A stretch of 64,000 nt of DNA from Vibrio atlanticus (GCF_024347315.1 NZ_AP025461.1:1178001-1242000); one strand, 5' to 3'; shown: positions 28,331-38,609, counted from the first letter of the stretch. The notes: generated by a model from the letters alone, not told the origin. Program-made: numbers and translations.

Positions 28331-28669
28331 TTGCAAATTGCGAATAATGATAGCGTGAAATTGGAAATTGCGAATCTCTATAAATTGGCATTTCCTTGCA
28401 TACAACAGGCTTTAGAATCAGAAGATACCCGTAATCAAATTATTGCGGTACAGCATAGATTGTTGACCTACAAAGAAGTGCTATTACACGGAAACATGCT
28501 CGAAGATAAAGAATTAAAGCAGGCTTTTTCTGCGTTGAACAAAAGTGAGAAAGGTGTCGCGCAAGGCGGTATCCAAAGTATCAACGATGCAGTAAAACAA
28601 ATGGATGACATTATCGAAAGGTATAGCAGGAAGGCGAGCATCAATAAGCAGGCTTATCAACAAGTTTGA
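28331..28669 (+). CDS. Hypothetical helical protein
   Basis: 112 residues, not recognised. The start is uncertain: a TTG at 28331 and a GTG a few codons later are both possible, and the GGA upstream is distant. The protein is soluble and predicted helical (NLYKLAFPCIQQALESED, HRLLTYKEVLLHGNM, AVKQMDDIIERYSRK). The 5' part contains a near-direct repeat of AAATTGCGAAT. Its position divergent to an XRE gene could mean a regulatory pair. Confidence 0.5.
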   Translation: MQIANNDSVKLEIANLYKLAFPCIQQALESEDTRNQIIAVQHRLLTYKEVLLHGNMLEDKELKQAFSALNKSEKGVAQGGIQSINDAVKQMDDIIERYSRKASINKQAYQQV

Positions 28670-28809
28670 ATCGATAGTACACCGAAATAACCAAGTCGAC
28701 GCTGATGCTTTTTAGCGTCGACTTAATCTAAGACTTCTTTCATTAATGCTTAAATGAACAACCTGTCGAGGTATAGCCCTCAATCATGCTGATGAACGTC
28801 TACTTAACT

Positions 28810-29964
28810 TTAAATAGATTGTCTTCTTAAAATAAGTAAACCAAGCGCGAATATCGACAAGAAACCCAAAGAACCGCCACTGCTAGAACCTGAGTTGGTG
28901 CCTGAATTAGACCCGCCCGATAGACTGATCTTTGGCATTGATGTTTCATCTAACAAAGCAGTAGATGAATCAAGGGTTTCACCATCGCTCACACGTACTA
29001 AAACACGAGAGCTCGATGTACTTCTAACTTCAAAAGTTGCGTTTTCTGTGCCTGAAACAACTCGCTGAATCCATCCTGCATAATCATAAACCTCTGTAAA
29101 AACGGACGTATATTTTTCAGTAAGGCTGCCACATGTACCCGGCCCGTAACTTGTAATACCAATTTGCTGATAGCTACTCCCATCCCACCAATAGACAGGA
29201 CCGCCTGAATCACCATTACACGTCGAGTTTTTGTATCCATTGAACTGCGCTCCATCAAAACAAAGCTGTTTGTCTGTTGAATTACAGCTATTCGTTGCAT
29301 CGAAAGTTAAACTCGTTTGATTGACTATATTTGTAGCAGTTCTAGAAACAGTTTTACCTTGATCATCAGTTACATGACTCGTCAAACCCCGGCCAACTGC
29401 TTTAAACGTATCTTTGCCACGATTCAATGCATAGGTGTTGTCAAATGTAGAGTTAAGTAAGGATGAGTAATCTCGTACATTCAACGCAGTCTTCAGCTTT
29501 AAGATAGCAATATCGTTCGGCAGTACGTCACCTTGGCTAGGGTCAAGGTTTTCATTATAGTTATTTGGATAATAAATTTTTTCAACTCGTGCGGACTGGT
29601 AGCCACCATTATCATACTTAGTTTGGTCGGCCATGCCAGGGACAACCCAAGTGTTAAGCATCCACGCATAACTTCCGTAAACGCAATGGGCAGCTGTCAG
29701 CACGTATTGCCCATCTATAACCGTTCCACCACAATAATTAACAAATTTTGAACCATCATGGAAATACAGACTCGTAAACGTCGGGTAGGTCTGAGCAAGT
29801 TCTCCATCAGTGATAGGGCTGCCATTGATGATGTAAGGTGAAACACCTACATCATTACCTTCAAGAGAATATTCGGTCGCCATAACACTTGATGTGTAAA
29901 TCAATGGTGCTAACAGCCCTAAAACGGCTTTACGAACCGGACTCATTGTATGGTTAACATTCAT
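28810..29964 (-). CDS. Secreted trypsin-like serine protease with GlyGly-CTERM tail
   Basis: 384 residues. A signal peptide (about 1-29) precedes an S1 protease domain with the catalytic triad His93 (LTAAHC), Asp151 (NDIAILKL) and Ser253 (NGDSGGPV) all present. Six or more Cys would form disulfides. The C-terminus is a Gly/Ser spacer, GGSLGF, a hydrophobic helix and RRQSI, which is the GlyGly-CTERM sorting signal processed by rhombosortase. Vibrio VesA/B/C proteases share this layout and leave the cell by type II secretion. The ATG at 29964 has GGAG upstream. It is monocistronic. Confidence 0.9.
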   Translation of the reverse strand: MNVNHTMSPVRKAVLGLLAPLIYTSSVMATEYSLEGNDVGVSPYIINGSPITDGELAQTYPTFTSLYFHDGSKFVNYCGGTVIDGQYVLTAAHCVYGSYAWMLNTWVVPGMADQTKYDNGGYQSARVEKIYYPNNYNENLDPSQGDVLPNDIAILKLKTALNVRDYSSLLNSTFDNTYALNRGKDTFKAVGRGLTSHVTDDQGKTVSRTATNIVNQTSLTFDATNSCNSTDKQLCFDGAQFNGYKNSTCNGDSGGPVYWWDGSSYQQIGITSYGPGTCGSLTEKYTSVFTEVYDYAGWIQRVVSGTENATFEVRSTSSSRVLVRVSDGETLDSSTALLDETSMPKISLSGGSNSGTNSGSSSGGSLGFLSIFALGLLILRRQSI

Positions 29965-30137
29965 AGATAACTCCTTGTAACCCCTACTACTTATTTACAA
30001 AAATGATGAATCGTCACCATAACACGTTACGACTAATATTATAGTAAGCAATTTTAATGATATAGCCATATGTCTCGTTTTAAAAAACGAACTTTCAGGT
30101 GACCGGACTTGTAGCGATATAGAAAGTTATACGCTCT

Positions 30138-30178
30138 TAAAAATAGATACGTTTATAAAAATAGATACGTTCATAAAA
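30138..30178. repeat. Two direct repeats AAAAATAGATACGTT(T/C)ATA
   Basis: Two tandem copies of about 20 bases differing at one position, in the 314-base gap between the protease promoter and the gcvT terminator. Nothing else in this gap looks genic. Confidence 0.7.
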
Positions 30179-30199
30179 AGGGAGATGGGCTTAAACAAA

Positions 30200-30248
30200 A
30201 AAGCCTACCGTTGAACTTCTCTATACAGAGAAGCAAACAGTAGGCTTT
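30200..30248 (-). terminator. Terminator of gcvT
   Basis: Outer arms AAAGCCTAC/GTAGGCTTT enclose an inner hairpin CTTCTC/GAGAAG. On the minus strand the structure is followed by a T-run. Confidence 0.75.
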
Positions 30249-30278
30249 GTTTAGCTTAATAGTTTCTCTTAAAAGAGA

Positions 30279-31412
30279 CTAGCCACGGTAGTAACGTTGA
30301 GGTACGAATGGCATTTTTTCTACTGTCATTGGTAGCTTCTTACCACGAACTTCAGCGAATACTTCAGTGCCAATTACTGCTAGATCAGTGCGTACGTACG
30401 CCATAGAAACAGGCTTGCCTGCATTAGGCCCCGCAGTACCGCTTGTTACAACACCAATCTTGTTGTCTTCAGCATCGAACAACTCAGCGCCTTCACGTAC
30501 TGGCGCTTTAGTTTGACCAACAAGACCAACACGCTTACGTTGAACATCTTTCGTTGCGATTTGCTCAAGGATGATATCAGCGCCAGGGAAACCGCCTGCA
30601 CGTTCACCGTCAGTACGACGCACTTTTTGAATGCCCCATAGAAGGCTAGCTTCTACTGGAGTAGTTGTTGTATCTAGGTCATGACCGTATAGACATAGAC
30701 CACACTCAAGACGAAGTGAGTCACGAGCGCCAAGGCCAATCCACTCTACTTCAGCTTCTGCAGTTAGCTTGCGTGCCAGTGCTTCAGCGTGATCGTTAGG
30801 AACAGAGATCTCGTAGCCATCTTCCCCCGTGTAACCACTGCGGCTCACGATGCATTCAACGCCATCGATATCGACTTTTTGAACGTCCATGAACAACATG
30901 TCTGCAACGCTAGGTTGGAAACGAGCAAGAACTTCAGACGCTTTAGGGCCTTGAAGGGCTAATAGAGCGCGGTCATCAATCACTTCCATTTCGACGTCAG
31001 CTGGAAGGTGCGCCGTTAGATGGTCGATATCTTGTGTCTTACATGCTGCGTTCACAACAACAAACAGGTGATCACCTAGGTTAGCAACCATCAGATCATC
31101 CATAATGCCGCCCTGCTCGTTAGTAAAAAACGCATAGCGCTGCTTACCAGAAGGAAGGTCAATAATATCTACAGGAACCAAAGATTCTAAGACAGCAGCT
31201 GCGTTTGCACCATGTAGACGAAGTTGCCCCATGTGAGAAACATCAAAAAGACCAGCAGCATCACGAGTATGTAAATGCTCTTTCTTTACACCAAGCGGGT
31301 ACTGGACTGGCATATCGTAGCCAGCGAAAGGAACCATCTTTGCGCCCTCTTCAACGTGAAGTGCATGCAGTGGTGTTGTTAGTAGGTCTTGATTAGCGTG
31401 TTCTTGAGTCAT
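30279..31412 (-). CDS. gcvT: Glycine cleavage system T protein (aminomethyltransferase)
   Basis: 377 residues from the ATG at 31412, which has GGAGAATAAA before it; two further Met codons upstream lack a ribosome site. GcvT moves the methylene group from lipoylated GcvH to tetrahydrofolate and frees ammonia. Typical segments: MVPFAGYDMPVQYP, DAAGLFDVSHMGQ, ALLALQGPKA, SRSGYTGEDGYEI and LGARDSLRLECGLCLYG. Here it is split from gcvH and gcvP, facing away from them, with the XRE-cupin regulator gene behind it. This arrangement is common in vibrios. Confidence 0.95.
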   Translation of the reverse strand: MTQEHANQDLLTTPLHALHVEEGAKMVPFAGYDMPVQYPLGVKKEHLHTRDAAGLFDVSHMGQLRLHGANAAAVLESLVPVDIIDLPSGKQRYAFFTNEQGGIMDDLMVANLGDHLFVVVNAACKTQDIDHLTAHLPADVEMEVIDDRALLALQGPKASEVLARFQPSVADMLFMDVQKVDIDGVECIVSRSGYTGEDGYEISVPNDHAEALARKLTAEAEVEWIGLGARDSLRLECGLCLYGHDLDTTTTPVEASLLWGIQKVRRTDGERAGGFPGADIILEQIATKDVQRKRVGLVGQTKAPVREGAELFDAEDNKIGVVTSGTAGPNAGKPVSMAYVRTDLAVIGTEVFAEVRGKKLPMTVEKMPFVPQRYYRG

Positions 31413-31758
31413 TTTATTCTCCATGAAGCGTTGCAGGCTGTCCAAAATCGAGTCTGCCGCTTATATCTCTATTTAGAGTCGCCTCTAACGATACTGGTTA
31501 ACGTTAGAAACAGTAGATAGTAAAAAGTGATGTCCTTTACATAGGCTTATATCGTTGGCTCTATAAATTATGAATAACTGTACAGAACCCATACAACTCA
31601 CTTTCTAAGAATTCACTTCAGTAAACTTCAATCAACATGAGTAAACCATGTTCACTATAATAAACAAGCCTGCGTCAGTTTTACACCCTTAACAATAGCC
31701 AAACAGCTCAAAATGTGACATTTAACAATTTAAAAACAATTGTTCGGTACATACAAAA

Positions 31759-31793
31759 ACGCGATATTGATGATTTTCGCATCAATATCGCGT
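31759..31793 (-). terminator. Terminator of the XRE-cupin gene
   Basis: Near-perfect 14-bp arms ACGCGATATTGATG/CATCAATATCGCGT around a 7-base loop, followed by GTTTTTG on the minus strand. The remaining 31446-31758 is the gcvT promoter and leader; I see no convincing glycine riboswitch core in it. Confidence 0.8.
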
Positions 31794-31816
31794 CTATTAG
31801 CTAACGTTCAAAACAA

Positions 31817-31832
31817 AAGCAAACGTTTGCAT
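31817..31832. promoter_or_regulatory. PurR-like palindrome between XRE-cupin gene and gcvT
   Basis: AAGCAAACGTTTGCAT keeps the PurR core GCAAACGTTTGC exactly. It sits just after the regulator's stop and before its terminator, about 400 bases from the gcvT start, which is far for a direct repressor site. Confidence 0.5.
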
Positions 31833-31882
31833 CCACTATAAGAAATTCAAAACTTGTTAGCTTATTTTGCAGTGACCTACAG

Positions 31883-32506
31883 TTATTTTGCAGTCACCCA
31901 CAGAATGAGCGCATCTTCAGCACTCGTTGAAATCAGCATATGACCCATATTCGCATCGTAATACATGCTATCGCCTTCACTCATTGGCACGGGTTCGTAG
32001 AATTCTGAGTAGAACATCACATCACCCGAGATGATCATTAAGAACTCTTCACCATCGTGGCGCACCCAATCGTTATACTCTTCAAAAGTACGAGCTCTCA
32101 CTCGACTCTTAAATGGCATCATCTTCTTATTAGAGAGCTCTGTGGCAAGCAATTCGTGTTCATAAGTGGGTGTTGGGTGTGGTTTACCTTGGCCTACCTT
32201 GGTTAAATCGCGACGTCCTGTGGCGACTTTTTTTCTTGGCGGCTCAAAGAGTTGCGGCATATCTATCTGCAAACCCATAGCCAATTTCTGCATCGCTTGA
32301 AAGGTCGGAGAGATCTGTTCATTCTCTATTTTACTGAGCGTAGAACGCGCCAAGCCTGTTCTTTGGCTTGCTTCTTCTAGCGTGATCCCAAGCTTACCGC
32401 GGATGTCTTTAATGCGCTGGCCAAGCCTAAGTGGTTCAATATTCTGGTCTAACGTTTCCTTCGCCAACGTTAGAGATGGGTACTCATCATAAATGTCTTC
32501 TGACAT
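31883..32506 (-). CDS. XRE-cupin transcriptional regulator of the glycine cleavage locus
   Basis: 207 residues. The N-terminal HTH (LRLGQRIKDIRGKLGITLEE, then ASQRTGLARSTLSKIENEQISPTFQ; residues 25-70) is joined to a C-terminal cupin (about 125-205; EEFLMIISGDVMFYSEFYEP). Such proteins bind a small amino acid or amine in the cupin and control a neighbouring catabolic operon. Its place between gcvT (-) and glyA-gcvH-gcvP (+) suggests it senses glycine or serine. A TTTCC/GGAAA palindrome in its promoter region may be its operator. Confidence 0.85.
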   Translation of the reverse strand: MSEDIYDEYPSLTLAKETLDQNIEPLRLGQRIKDIRGKLGITLEEASQRTGLARSTLSKIENEQISPTFQAMQKLAMGLQIDMPQLFEPPRKKVATGRRDLTKVGQGKPHPTPTYEHELLATELSNKKMMPFKSRVRARTFEEYNDWVRHDGEEFLMIISGDVMFYSEFYEPVPMSEGDSMYYDANMGHMLISTSAEDALILWVTAK

Positions 32507-32627
32507 AGGTCCCTCACTAATTTTTTACTTCCTGTCTATTAATTTCATTGTTGCATAAAGCGCTTTGTTGATTAAAGAGCACACAGAGAAATAAAGCGTG
32601 CTCCCCGTAGCAAAACAAGAAAATCTG

Positions 32628-32641
32628 TTTCCTATTGGAAA
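32628..32641. promoter_or_regulatory. TTTCC-N4-GGAAA palindrome in the XRE-cupin/glyA divergent region
   Basis: A perfect dyad TTTCCTATTGGAAA lies 122 bases before the regulator start and about 300 before glyA. It is a candidate binding site for the XRE protein. The rest of 32507-32946 is AT-rich leader, with a PurR half-site GCGCAAACG at 32861; the open frame at 32690-32893 is not gene-like. Confidence 0.45.
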
Positions 32642-32946
32642 TTTTTGTTGAAAATTGATTTTAACGGAGCTATGTTATCGACTTGTTAGATGAAGAGATG
32701 CTACTTCGGCTTGCCGCAAATGATAGATTTAACATTTGTAAGAGCTGTTTTTTACCCGATTTTTTGGGAACCAATTCGTGCTGCATTGACCCTACAACGA
32801 TCGCTTAGACGCTGTAAGAGTATATTTAATACGCAATCAACGTATGTCTGTACCTATATAGCGCAAACGATACCGATGCAGAAATCAACGTAAGACCTAA
32901 TGGACTATAAAAACAATCACCATTAGCTTAATGAAAGGTCTCGACA

Positions 32947-34239
32947 ATGAACGCTTACCAAAACCACAGCTTAGACAGTTTTTTCTCTACGAACCTATCA
33001 GGCACTGACGACGCCGTATTTGCTGGAATCCAAGCAGAGAACACTCGTCAAAACGAACAAATCGAACTTATTGCTTCTGAGAACATCGTTTCTAAAGCAG
33101 TAATGCAAGCTCAAGGCACTTGCCTAACCAACAAATACGCAGAAGGCTATCCAGGCCGTCGCTACTACGGTGGTTGTGAGCACGTAGATACCGTTGAAGC
33201 TATCGCAATTGAACGTGCTAAACAGCTGTTCAAATGTGAGTACGTAAACGTGCAGCCTCACTCTGGCGCTCAAGCAAACGGTGCAGTAAAACTTGCCCTA
33301 CTTCAACCCGGCGACACAATCCTTGGTATGTCTTTAGATGCTGGTGGTCACCTCACACACGGTGCACGTCCTGCAATGTCTGGTAAGTGGTTCAACGCAG
33401 TTCAATATGGCGTAGACCGCGACACACTTGAAATCGATTACGAAGCAGTTCGCGCATTAGCTGTCGAAAGCCAACCTAAAATGATTATTGCAGGTGGTAG
33501 TGCTATCCCACGCGTTATTGATTTCGCTAAGTTCCGCGAAATTGCTGACGAAGTTGGCGCTATCCTAATGGTCGATATGGCACACATCGCGGGTCTTATC
33601 GCGACAGGTGCTCACCCTAGCCCACTACCACACGCACACGTTGTTACCACAACAACGCACAAAACACTTCGTGGCCCACGCGGCGGTATGATTCTGACGA
33701 ACCACGAAGACATCAACAAAAAGATCAACTCTGCAGTGTTCCCAGGCCTTCAAGGCGGCCCACTAATGCACGTTATCGCGGCTAAAGCAGTGGCGTTTGG
33801 CGAAGCTCTTGGCCCTGAATTTAATACTTATATTGATTCAGTGATCGACAACGCAAAAGTTCTTGCTGAAGTGTTGCAAACTCGCGGTTGTGACATTGTG
33901 ACTGGCGGTACAGACACACATCTAATGCTGGTTGACCTTCGCCCTAAAGGCTTGAAAGGTAACGTAACTGAAGAAGCATTAGAGCGTGCAGGGATCACAT
34001 GTAACAAAAATGGCATACCATTCGATACAGAGAAGCCTATGATTACTTCTGGTATCCGTTTAGGCACGCCAGCTGGAACCAGTCGTGGTTTTGGCACTGA
34101 AGAATTCAAACTTATCGGTGAATGGATCGGCGATGTACTTGATGGCTTAGTTGAAAGCCCTGAAGGCAATGCTGAAGTTGAGCAACGTGTTCGCAAGCAA
34201 GTTAAAGAGCTTTGCAAACGCTTCCCTCTTTACCGTTAA
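32947..34239 (+). CDS. glyA: Serine hydroxymethyltransferase
   Basis: 430 residues. PLP-binding Lys is in [14 protein letters not shown]; other fold-type I landmarks are [39 protein letters not shown] and [10 protein letters not shown]. It interconverts serine and glycine with tetrahydrofolate. It heads an operon with gcvH and gcvP, so it is probably the dedicated glycine-catabolic copy, converting glycine plus methylene-THF from the cleavage system into serine. It is slightly longer than the 417-residue E. coli enzyme because of an N-terminal extension. Confidence 0.95.
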   Translation: MNAYQNHSLDSFFSTNLSGTDDAVFAGIQAENTRQNEQIELIASENIVSKAVMQAQGTCLTNKYAEGYPGRRYYGGCEHVDTVEAIAIERAKQLFKCEYVNVQPHSGAQANGAVKLALLQPGDTILGMSLDAGGHLTHGARPAMSGKWFNAVQYGVDRDTLEIDYEAVRALAVESQPKMIIAGGSAIPRVIDFAKFREIADEVGAILMVDMAHIAGLIATGAHPSPLPHAHVVTTTTHKTLRGPRGGMILTNHEDINKKINSAVFPGLQGGPLMHVIAAKAVAFGEALGPEFNTYIDSVIDNAKVLAEVLQTRGCDIVTGGTDTHLMLVDLRPKGLKGNVTEEALERAGITCNKNGIPFDTEKPMITSGIRLGTPAGTSRGFGTEEFKLIGEWIGDVLDGLVESPEGNAEVEQRVRKQVKELCKRFPLYR

Positions 34240-34290
34240 ACCAATTTTAAGATTTAAATTAAAACCTCATAAATTTTTGGAGAATAAGCA

Positions 34291-34671
34291 ATGGACAATA
34301 CACTAAAGTTTGCAGACAGCCACGAGTGGGTAAAAGACAACGGTGACGGTACTGTAACTATTGGTATTTCTGAGCACGCTCAAGAGCTACTAGGTGACGT
34401 TGTGTTTGTTGACCTGCCAGACACTGAAGACGAAATTGAAGCTGGCGAAAGCTTCTCTCTGGTTGAATCAGTAAAAGCAGCTTCTGATATCTACGCACCA
34501 ATCTCTGGCGAAATTGTAGAAATCAACGAAGAATTAGAAGATAGCCCAGAGCTAATCAACGAAGAACCTTATGAAGGTGGTTGGATTGTTAAAGTGAAGA
34601 TGTCTGATGCGTCTGAACTAAACAACCTTAAAGATGCGGAAGAATACCTAAGCTCTGTAGAAGAAGACTAA
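34291..34671 (+). CDS. gcvH: Glycine cleavage system H protein
   Basis: 126 residues. The lipoyl-carrying Lys62 lies in [10 protein letters not shown], in the family's beta-hairpin; [17 protein letters not shown] and GDVVFVDLP are also diagnostic. It shuttles the aminomethyl group between GcvP, GcvT and the Lpd protein. Overall very acidic, as usual. It follows glyA by 51 bases with a GGAG ribosome site and precedes gcvP. Confidence 0.96.
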   Translation: MDNTLKFADSHEWVKDNGDGTVTIGISEHAQELLGDVVFVDLPDTEDEIEAGESFSLVESVKAASDIYAPISGEIVEINEELEDSPELINEEPYEGGWIVKVKMSDASELNNLKDAEEYLSSVEED

Positions 34672-34691
34672 TAGGTAACCTCATTACGATA

Positions 34692-34713
34692 AAGCTGCTC
34701 TTTGGAGCAGCTT
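34692..34713 (+). terminator. Hairpin between gcvH and gcvP
   Basis: Stem AAGCTGCTC/GAGCAGCTT with a 4-base loop, then AATTTT. It may reduce read-through into gcvP or protect the upstream mRNA. Confidence 0.5.
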
Positions 34714-34760
34714 AATTTTAGGGGCTAGCTCACGGCTCCAGAGAGAAAGTAGAACATATC

Positions 34761-37640
34761 ATGACTGAATTACTTCAAAGCCAATTACTGAAAGACTTGG
34801 GTACGCAAAACGAGTTTGTTGCTCGTCATAACGGCCCTAATAAAGCAGACCAGCAAAAAATGCTTGAAGCGATCAACGCGACTAGCCTAGACGCACTGAT
34901 CGACGAAACGGTTCCTGCACAAATCCGTCTTGAAAAACCAATGACACTTGCTGCGCCACTGAGCGAAATGGACATGCTGACCTCTCTTAAAGAGATCGCT
35001 AACCTAAACCAAGTGAAACGTACCTTCATTGGCCAAGGCTACTACAACACATTCACTCCAAACGTTATTTTACGTAACGTTCTAGAGAACCCAGGCTGGT
35101 ACACAGCTTACACCCCATACCAACCAGAGATCTCTCAAGGTCGCCTTGAAGCTCTACTCAATTACCAACAAATGGTAATGGACCTAACAGGTATGGAAAT
35201 CGCGAACGCATCCCTTCTTGATGAAGCGACAGCGGCTGGCGAAGCAATGACATTGTGTAAGCGTGCTGGTAAAAGCAAGAGCAAAGTATTCTTCGTTGCC
35301 GACGATGTTCATCCTCAAACACTAGAAGTTGTTAAAACTCGTGCTGAGTACATCGGTTTTGAAGTAATGGTTGGTGCTCTTGAAACACTTCCAGAGCAAG
35401 ACGTATTTGGTGCGCTTCTTCAATACCCTAGTACAACGGGTGAAGTTCGTGACCTAACAGACATCATTGCGAAAGCTCAAGCAAACAAAACACTGGTAAC
35501 GGTTGCTACTGACCTACTTGCTTCTGCTCTACTTAAGCCAGCTGGCGAAATGGGCGCAGACGTAGTCATCGGTTCGGCTCAGCGTTTCGGTGTTCCTATG
35601 GGATACGGCGGTCCACACGCTGCATTCATGGGTACTCGTGAAAAGCATAAGCGTACAATGCCAGGTCGTGTAATCGGAGTTTCTATCGATACTCACGGTA
35701 ACCAAGCGCTACGTATGGCAATGCAAACTCGTGAGCAACACATCCGCCGCGAGAAAGCGACATCAAATATTTGTACAGCTCAAGCACTTCTAGCAAACAT
35801 GGCGTCTTTCTACGCAGTTTACCACGGTGCAGAAGGCCTACGTACAATTGCTCGTCGTACACACCACATGACAGCTATCCTAGCGGCTGGCCTGACTAAA
35901 TCGGGTTACGAGCTAACGAACAACAGCTTCTTCGATACCATCACGATCAACTCTGAAGAGAAGACAGATGCACTGTACGCGAAAGCGCAAGCAGCAGACA
36001 TCAACCTTCGTCGACTTGTAGGTAAGATTGGTATCAGCCTAGATGAAACAACAACAATCGACGACGTGAACGCACTGTTCGCAATCTTCGACGTTAAAGA
36101 AGACGTTCAAGCACTCTCTTCTGACATTGCATCAAACGAATTTGCAGCAATTCCAGAAAACTGCCGTCGTGAATCAGAGTTCCTAACTCACCCAGTATTC
36201 AACACGCACCACAGCGAAACGCAAATGATGCGTTACCTAAAACAGCTTGAGAACAAAGACTTCTCACTAACGCACGGCATGATCCCACTGGGCAGCTGTA
36301 CAATGAAGCTGAACGCTGCTGCTGAGATGATCCCAGTAACATGGCCTGAGTTTGGTTCAATTCACCCATTCGCACCTCTAGAGCAAGCAGCGGGCTACAC
36401 AGCGCTAGCGAAAGATCTTAAAGAGAAGCTATGTGAAATTACCGGTTACGACGATTTCTCACTACAGCCTAACTCTGGTGCATCTGGTGAGTACGCAGGT
36501 CTAATCGCGATTCAACGCTACCACGCAAGCCGCGGTGAAGCTCACCGTAATGTTTGTCTGATTCCAAGCTCTGCGCACGGTACTAACCCTGCAACAGCAT
36601 CTATGGTTTCAATGAAAGTAGTGGTTGTTAAGTGTGATGAAGATGGCAACATCGACATGACAGACCTAGCAGCGAAAATCGAGAAGCACAAAGAAAACCT
36701 ATCAAGCATCATGATCACTTACCCTTCTACGCACGGCGTATACGAAGAGCAAGTGAAAGAAGTGTGTGAACAAGTACACGCAGCGGGCGGTCAGGTTTAC
36801 CTAGACGGCGCGAACATGAACGCTCAAGTCGGTCTAACTTCACCTGGTTTTATCGGTTCAGACGTATCTCACTTGAACCTACACAAAACATTCTGTATCC
36901 CACACGGTGGTGGCGGTCCGGGTATGGGTCCTATCGGTGTTAAATCGCACCTAGCACCTTTCCTACCAGGTCACATCGAAAACGGTGTACAAGGTTCTGA
37001 CTACGCGGTATCAGCAGCAGATTTAGGTAGTGCTTCAATCTTACCTATCTCTTGGGCTTACATCGCGATGATGGGCGAACCTGGCCTAACAGACGCAACG
37101 AAAGTAGCGATTCTGAACGCGAACTACGTGATGGAAAAACTACGTCCTCACTACCCTGTTCTTTACCGTGGCACTAACGGCCGCGTAGCGCACGAATGTA
37201 TTATCGATATTCGTCCCCTTAAAGAAGACACAGGCATCAGCGAAGAAGATATTGCTAAGCGTCTAATGGACTTTGGTTTCCACGCGCCTACTATGTCTTT
37301 CCCAGTTGCTGGCACACTAATGGTAGAGCCAACTGAATCAGAAGATTTAGAAGAGCTAGACCGTTTCTGTGAAGCGATGATCGCAATCCGTCATGAAATG
37401 GCAGCAGTGAAAGCAGGTGAATGGCCACTAGACAACAACCCTCTAGTGAACGCACCGCACACACAAGTTGACCTTTCAGGCGCAGAATGGGATCGCCCTT
37501 ACTCTCGCGAACTGGCTTGCTTCCCATCGAAAGCAACCAAGAACTCGAAGTACTGGCCAACTGTTAACCGTGTAGACAACGTATACGGTGACCGTAACCT
37601 AATCTGTTCTTGCCCAAGCATCGACAACTACGAAGACTAA
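34761..37640 (+). CDS. gcvP: Glycine dehydrogenase (decarboxylating), P protein
   Basis: 959 residues, the fused full-length form (E. coli 957). The PLP-binding Lys is in [20 protein letters not shown], in the C-terminal half. The N-terminal half is the related inactive domain ([14 protein letters not shown]..., [12 protein letters not shown]). It decarboxylates glycine and loads the methylamine onto GcvH. It is the last gene of the glyA-gcvH-gcvP operon; a strong terminator follows and the cassette island starts right after it. Confidence 0.97.
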   Translation: MTELLQSQLLKDLGTQNEFVARHNGPNKADQQKMLEAINATSLDALIDETVPAQIRLEKPMTLAAPLSEMDMLTSLKEIANLNQVKRTFIGQGYYNTFTPNVILRNVLENPGWYTAYTPYQPEISQGRLEALLNYQQMVMDLTGMEIANASLLDEATAAGEAMTLCKRAGKSKSKVFFVADDVHPQTLEVVKTRAEYIGFEVMVGALETLPEQDVFGALLQYPSTTGEVRDLTDIIAKAQANKTLVTVATDLLASALLKPAGEMGADVVIGSAQRFGVPMGYGGPHAAFMGTREKHKRTMPGRVIGVSIDTHGNQALRMAMQTREQHIRREKATSNICTAQALLANMASFYAVYHGAEGLRTIARRTHHMTAILAAGLTKSGYELTNNSFFDTITINSEEKTDALYAKAQAADINLRRLVGKIGISLDETTTIDDVNALFAIFDVKEDVQALSSDIASNEFAAIPENCRRESEFLTHPVFNTHHSETQMMRYLKQLENKDFSLTHGMIPLGSCTMKLNAAAEMIPVTWPEFGSIHPFAPLEQAAGYTALAKDLKEKLCEITGYDDFSLQPNSGASGEYAGLIAIQRYHASRGEAHRNVCLIPSSAHGTNPATASMVSMKVVVVKCDEDGNIDMTDLAAKIEKHKENLSSIMITYPSTHGVYEEQVKEVCEQVHAAGGQVYLDGANMNAQVGLTSPGFIGSDVSHLNLHKTFCIPHGGGGPGMGPIGVKSHLAPFLPGHIENGVQGSDYAVSAADLGSASILPISWAYIAMMGEPGLTDATKVAILNANYVMEKLRPHYPVLYRGTNGRVAHECIIDIRPLKEDTGISEEDIAKRLMDFGFHAPTMSFPVAGTLMVEPTESEDLEELDRFCEAMIAIRHEMAAVKAGEWPLDNNPLVNAPHTQVDLSGAEWDRPYSRELACFPSKATKNSKYWPTVNRVDNVYGDRNLICSCPSIDNYED

Positions 37641-37660
37641 TTTTTGTAGATTTTAGATAA

Positions 37661-37690
37661 AAAAAAGCGAACCACTTGGTTCGCTTTTTT
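37661..37690 (+). terminator. Terminator of gcvP
   Basis: Stem AGCGAACC/GGTTCGCT with ACTT loop, A-run before and T-run after. The loop region GCGAACCACTTGG also occurs in the terminator at 60.23 kb. Confidence 0.88.
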
Positions 37691-37713
37691 GTTTTTGTAG
37701 TTATTTGGTTGCT

Positions 37714-37803
37714 AGTGCAATTTACTTCATAAAGTGACTTCGGACTTGTTTAACACTCGGGATTTAACGTTGGCTAGGCAACGCTCAATCATTATTTGTT
37801 ATA
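37714..37803 (-). repeat. Solitary copy of the attC-targeting element's right end / island left boundary
   Basis: About 90 bases matching, with several differences, the right end shared by all copies of the 2.28-kb element. For example, ACTTCATAAAGTGACTTCGG here corresponds to ACTTAATAAAGTGGCTTCGG there, and both end in TTATTTGTTA. It directly follows the M23 cassette gene on the minus strand and carries the half-attC TAACAAAT. No recombinase or transposase remains. It is either a relic of an old insertion or the site from which the element took its end. Confidence 0.6.
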
Positions 37804-37814
37804 CGCGAATTGGA

Positions 37815-38477
37815 TTAGTTTCGTGATAATTTAGACTTGGTTAGTAATATGAATTGTTCAGGGTCTATGTACCCTTTAAATATTGGAGGTTCTGTTGTGT
37901 ATCCCCCCATCCAACGATCGGGACCAGTTTCTGGGTATTCCATACGTGACCCCATTCTTATTGAAAAATGTATATGGGCATTTACACCAATGCCAAAATC
38001 CTCTGAAGGGTCAGCTATATAACCAAGTAAATCCCCTTTTTTAATTGCCCCTTTTGAGACTAACCAGCTTTTTAATGACAGATGACCGTACAATGAATAA
38101 AGGTTTTCTTTTGGGTGATCAATAATCACAACGCCAGGGTAACCGTTCATATAACCAGAATAACTTACAACACCATCAGCAATAGCGTATACAGGCTCTC
38201 CAACTTCAGCAAAATAGTCTATAGCAGCATGATATAAATGAGGAAATCGAGAAGCAGTATTAAATGAGGAAAAACCCTGTAATTCTGAACGTGAATCCAG
38301 AGGAAATCTATATGGCTCTTTTAAATTTTCAGCAATCCCCTCTAATATCGGACGGACAAGATTAAGTTCTTCATCAACCAGCCGCTGTTTCGTGTCCATG
38401 AGTACTTTTGAACCTAAAAATACTAAAGGCAAAATAGTAAGGGTAATGATTACAATAACTTTCTTTGATATTTCCAT
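37815..38477 (-). CDS. M23 (LytM-type) peptidase, cassette gene
   Basis: 220 residues from the ATG at 38477, which has an AAGGGA ribosome site. One N-terminal transmembrane anchor (about 7-24) is followed by a short helix and the peptidase fold. Zinc ligands His83 and Asp87 (HAAID), catalytic His132 (YGHLS) and the HIH pair 168-170 are visible. It would cleave peptidoglycan cross-links or a related peptide outside the inner membrane. It is a gene cassette: attC sequence lies on both sides, and the coding strand matches all the other cassettes. Confidence 0.85.
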   Translation of the reverse strand: MEISKKVIVIITLTILPLVFLGSKVLMDTKQRLVDEELNLVRPILEGIAENLKEPYRFPLDSRSELQGFSSFNTASRFPHLYHAAIDYFAEVGEPVYAIADGVVSYSGYMNGYPGVVIIDHPKENLYSLYGHLSLKSWLVSKGAIKKGDLLGYIADPSEDFGIGVNAHIHFSIRMGSRMEYPETGPDRWMGGYTTEPPIFKGYIDPEQFILLTKSKLSRN

Positions 38478-38503
38478 CGATTTCCCTTCCATTGACATCG
38501 AAG

Positions 38504-38600
38504 CGTATACGCTGCATTAAGTTGTGAGCGGCGCTTGGCTATACTTTGAGCAAAGCGAAAACGCCAAGCGTTGCGAATCACTCTCAAATGCTTGTTATAC
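38504..38600 (-). other. attC site A (imperfect R')
   Basis: On the minus strand R'' TATAACAAG (38599-38591) begins a dyad in which GCAACGCTTGGCG pairs with CGCCAAGCG-type sequence on the far side. The R' box reads GCGTATAC rather than GCGTTATAC, so it may be inactive. Confidence 0.6.
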
Positions 38601-38609
38601 GTCTGTGCG

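Noticed and set aside
31446..31758. Glycine riboswitch in the gcvT leader
   Set aside because: Fragments such as AAAGGACATCAC resemble pieces of the motif, but the ordered conserved core of either aptamer is not present.
32690..32893. 67-residue frame upstream of glyA
   Set aside because: No convincing ribosome site, biased composition, and it covers the promoter/leader of glyA.
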